A DNA stretch of 20,612 nt, taken from CAZSVP01 sp964637185. GTDB lineage: Bacteria; Patescibacteriota; Saccharimonadia; CAILAD01; BJGX01. Each line of letters begins with the position of its first letter. Within the stretch, counting starts at the first letter, position 1. The position numbers and the translations under genes were made by a program. Location: NCBI GenBank assembly GCA_964637185.1, contig CAZWVB010000012.1, forward strand, positions 1 to 20,612, given 5' to 3'. Of the stretch, positions 18,587-20,612 are shown one piece after another. Under the pieces are notes generated by a model, which saw only the letters and a program-made list of their open reading frames with translations, was not told the origin of the DNA and searched no databases.

Positions 18587-20612
18587 CTAATAAGCTTGCC
18601 AATTGAATTCTACATCAGAGCCCTGGGCCTTGTTGAGCTCAATCACAAAACTGGATTGATCGATGGCTGTGGTACGGTACGAGCCATCCACAAAATCTTG
18701 TGGGCTAATGATCACATTTGGAATTGTACTAAAACTGGATGCAAGACTGACTTTTAGTTTGGTATCCCCTGCCTTCACTTTGGCTGTACCCTTGTTGTCG
18801 ACGCCAAACTCTACCCGGCCATTGACCACAAGATTGCCATTGATAGTAATCGCTTTGGCTTTGGCCAGCTCCGCGACTACATCTACTGAGGTTGAGTTGG
18901 TCGATTGTCCCTTCAAGCCGTCTATTTGGGATTGTTGCTGCTTGATAGCTTGTACTAGATAGGGCACCAATCCAGAGTAGCTGACAGATTTCATGCCATC
19001 TTTGTCAGTCTTTACCAGATCAGGCGTAATTTTTTCCAATTCTTGCGCAAGGAATCCTACATGTACCGGATCGCCGTCTTGTTCGGCAGTGAGATTGTAT
19101 TTATATACTTGAATGGCGCCAATTTGTTGCAAAGCATCGGTAAATTCGGATAGATTTTTCTTACGTCTCTGATCGGAGGTACACATAATTGCCCCCACCA
19201 CGTCTGGAGTAACATCACAAGTACCACCAGCATTTTCAAAACGAGCCACGGTCGTACCAGTCAGTATACTAGTATCACCTACATGTAGGTTGTAGCCAGG
19301 GGCACTATTGTGGACACCAACATTACCGTTGGTAGGATTCAACAATATATTGCCATCAGTTGTACCAGTACCAGCCGCAATAGTGATATCTCCACCGGCC
19401 GCGCCGTTGCCATTGGCGCCTGATATTGATAGCGCTGCACCTGCAGTGGCGGCCGTAGTGGAATCATTGAGTTTTATGCTGTGAGCTACCTCCTGATCAA
19501 AGAAAACATCGCCACCAAGTTGAGTGTCTCCAGCGAAGTTGACATCGCTAAGCGCTGACAATGCACCACGAAGCGATGTGTCACCATAGACCTGCAATGC
19601 ACCCACAATGTTGGTATTTCCTGCTGTCAAAGTGGTATTTGCTCCGCCGTCGCTTAGCGAGCCTGTGCCTAGGGTTACCAAATCAAGTGCTCCGGCGACA
19701 TTTACCCTACGTGTACTCGACATGATGATGGTATCTACAGTATTGGTGCCATTTGTTGATCCACCCAAAAGGTAGACATATCCGTCAGTTACGACAGCTG
19801 CCTGCTGCTCGATACCCGTGGGCATATCGCTATCGTGTTCAGTCCAAGTGCCTAGATCACCATCAGCTTGCAGCGGGCTGGTAGATACAATGCTTTGCGG
19901 TACCCCCACCAGATCACCACCCACTCTAAATAGTTGCCCACTATTCACAAATGCCGTATGGTTGAACGTCCCGTATGTGGGGTGTGTGCTCACCGCCGCC
20001 CAGCCTCCATTGGAACCATCAGGATTGAGGTTGGCATATTCTACCGTATAGCCACCCAAGTCAAGATAATAAAGCTTGCCATTGGCTACTGTAGCATCTG
20101 ATGCTTTCCAGCTCGTCGGCAAGGGGTTGGCACTAGTCGACCAGCTACTTATTGTGCCGTCTGAGTTTGGTCGAGCATAAAAAACATCACTGTAGTTGAT
20201 AAATCCATCAGTGCCAGCAACAGCATATAGATAGCCGTTATTTTGTGCTCCCCCAAAATACGACCTGACTGCCGGAAGACCAGTGGTAAGCTTCCAATTG
20301 CCCACAGTACCATCAGCATTTAGTCGAGCATAATACACGGTCGAAAGCGCTGGTGACACTCCATCGGTGCCACCTACCACATATATATAACCATTTTGGA
20401 CAAATGTACGGTGCGCAGCGCGTGCTGCCGGTAGAGGTGTCGTTGCGGCCCAACTCAGATTGCCATCCTGGCCTATCTTTGAATAATAAACATTGGCGGT
20501 AGCCGCACTCACTCCATCATTTCCTCCAGTAAGGTACATATATCCGTTGGCATATGCATACCCCATACTCTTAAGCGGCGTTGGCAACGTCGCAGTACTC
20601 TGCCAGCGGGTA
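18587..20612 (-). CDS. Kelch-repeat surface protein with S74 intramolecular chaperone domain (5' end beyond window)
   Basis: The frame is open to the right edge; the in-frame TTG at 20587 is internal, because the residues before it (W-Q-S-T-A-T-L-P) continue the repeat pattern. Counting from that TTG (666 residues): about 1-290 hold five to six Kelch-like repeats with GYIYVVGG, YYARLNADG and W-x(5-7)-LP, expected to form a beta-propeller. About 300-450 are a low-complexity beta stretch like phage tail-fibre shafts. About 469-560 are a peptidase S74 domain with SDQRRK, giving Ser471 and Lys476 in the same +5 spacing as the known Ser-Lys self-cleavage dyad, then GFLAQELE and a helical end. A further ~105 residues with a beta domain follow, which is unusual. 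Expected to be a trimeric, self-processing surface fibre. Confidence 0.9.
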   Translation of the reverse strand, partial: TRWQSTATLPTPLKSMGYAYANGYMYLTGGNDGVSAATANVYYSKIGQDGNLSWAATTPLPAARAAHRTFVQNGYIYVVGGTDGVSPALSTVYYARLNADGTVGNWKLTTGLPAVRSYFGGAQNNGYLYAVAGTDGFINYSDVFYARPNSDGTISSWSTSANPLPTSWKASDATVANGKLYYLDLGGYTVEYANLNPDGSNGGWAAVSTHPTYGTFNHTAFVNSGQLFRVGGDLVGVPQSIVSTSPLQADGDLGTWTEHDSDMPTGIEQQAAVVTDGYVYLLGGSTNGTNTVDTIIMSSTRRVNVAGALDLVTLGTGSLSDGGANTTLTAGNTNIVGALQVYGDTSLRGALSALSDVNFAGDTQLGGDVFFDQEVAHSIKLNDSTTAATAGAALSISGANGNGAAGGDITIAAGTGTTDGNILLNPTNGNVGVHNSAPGYNLHVGDTSILTGTTVARFENAGGTCDVTPDVVGAIMCTSDQRRKKNLSEFTDALQQIGAIQVYKYNLTAEQDGDPVHVGFLAQELEKITPDLVKTDKDGMKSVSYSGLVPYLVQAIKQQQSQIDGLKGQSTNSTSVDVVAELAKAKAITINGNLVVNGRVEFGVDNKGTAKVKAGDTKLKVSLASSFSTIPNVIISPQDFVDGSYRTTAIDQSSFVIELNKAQGSDVEFNWQAY

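Noticed and set aside
1..20612. Insertion sequences, integrases, CRISPR arrays, rRNA or riboswitches
   Set aside because: I looked for transposase motifs, repeat-spacer arrays, rRNA-like stretches and long structured leaders and saw none.

Overview
The window looks like a piece of a Patescibacteria (CPR) chromosome, most likely a Saccharibacteria-like (TM7) lineage. This is inferred from gene content: compact operons with 1-10 nt junctions, many single-pass or small multi-pass membrane proteins of unknown function, a short malic enzyme, LexA, TilS-FtsH, an FtsB/DivIC-like protein, and large repetitive surface proteins. I see no outer-membrane or LPS genes. TGA is used as an ordinary stop (tilS and the ABC ATPase end on TGA), which argues against the Gracilibacteria/SR1 recoded lineages. 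The taxonomic call is an inference from memory of these genomes, not a search result.

Layout: (1) 1-1873, minus: the N-terminal 624 residues of a giant surface protein with a membrane anchor, a short collagen-like stretch and about 25 YadA-type head repeats; it runs off the left edge. (2) 1935-5310, minus: a small Lys-rich membrane protein, tilS and ftsH, with an ATGA overlap between the last two. (3) 5437-5795, plus: elongator tRNA-Met, initiator tRNA-fMet and a terminator. (4) 5901-9337, minus: an exporter-type ABC ATPase and permease, a membrane-embedded metallophosphoesterase and an FtsB/DivIC-like protein, all overlapping or nearly so. (5) 9382-12715: small hypothetical and membrane proteins, plus tRNA-Ile2 (CAU) at 11157-11232, an Ala/Pro-rich 63-residue protein with its own promoter and terminator, and a proline-rich single-pass protein. 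(6) 12784-13929, minus: a secreted bactofilin-like solenoid joined to a membrane domain. (7) 14054-15675, plus: lexA, a nucleotidyltransferase and a MazG/PRA-PH-like pyrophosphohydrolase. (8) 15678-18517, minus: a small membrane protein, malic enzyme and two more membrane proteins. (9) 18587-20612, minus: a Kelch-repeat protein with an S74 intramolecular chaperone domain; its start lies beyond the right edge.

Three themes stand out. The two ends carry large modular surface proteins that could serve attachment to a host cell. All three tRNA types with a CAU anticodon (fMet, elongator Met and the TilS substrate Ile2) lie within 6 kb of tilS. The envelope and division genes (FtsH, FtsB-like, ABC exporter, phosphoesterase, solenoid protein) make up most of the centre. 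Only the left-end adhesin and the 52-residue small protein were recovered purely by reading raw sequence; both would be missed by callers that need complete ORFs or a minimum length of 60 residues.
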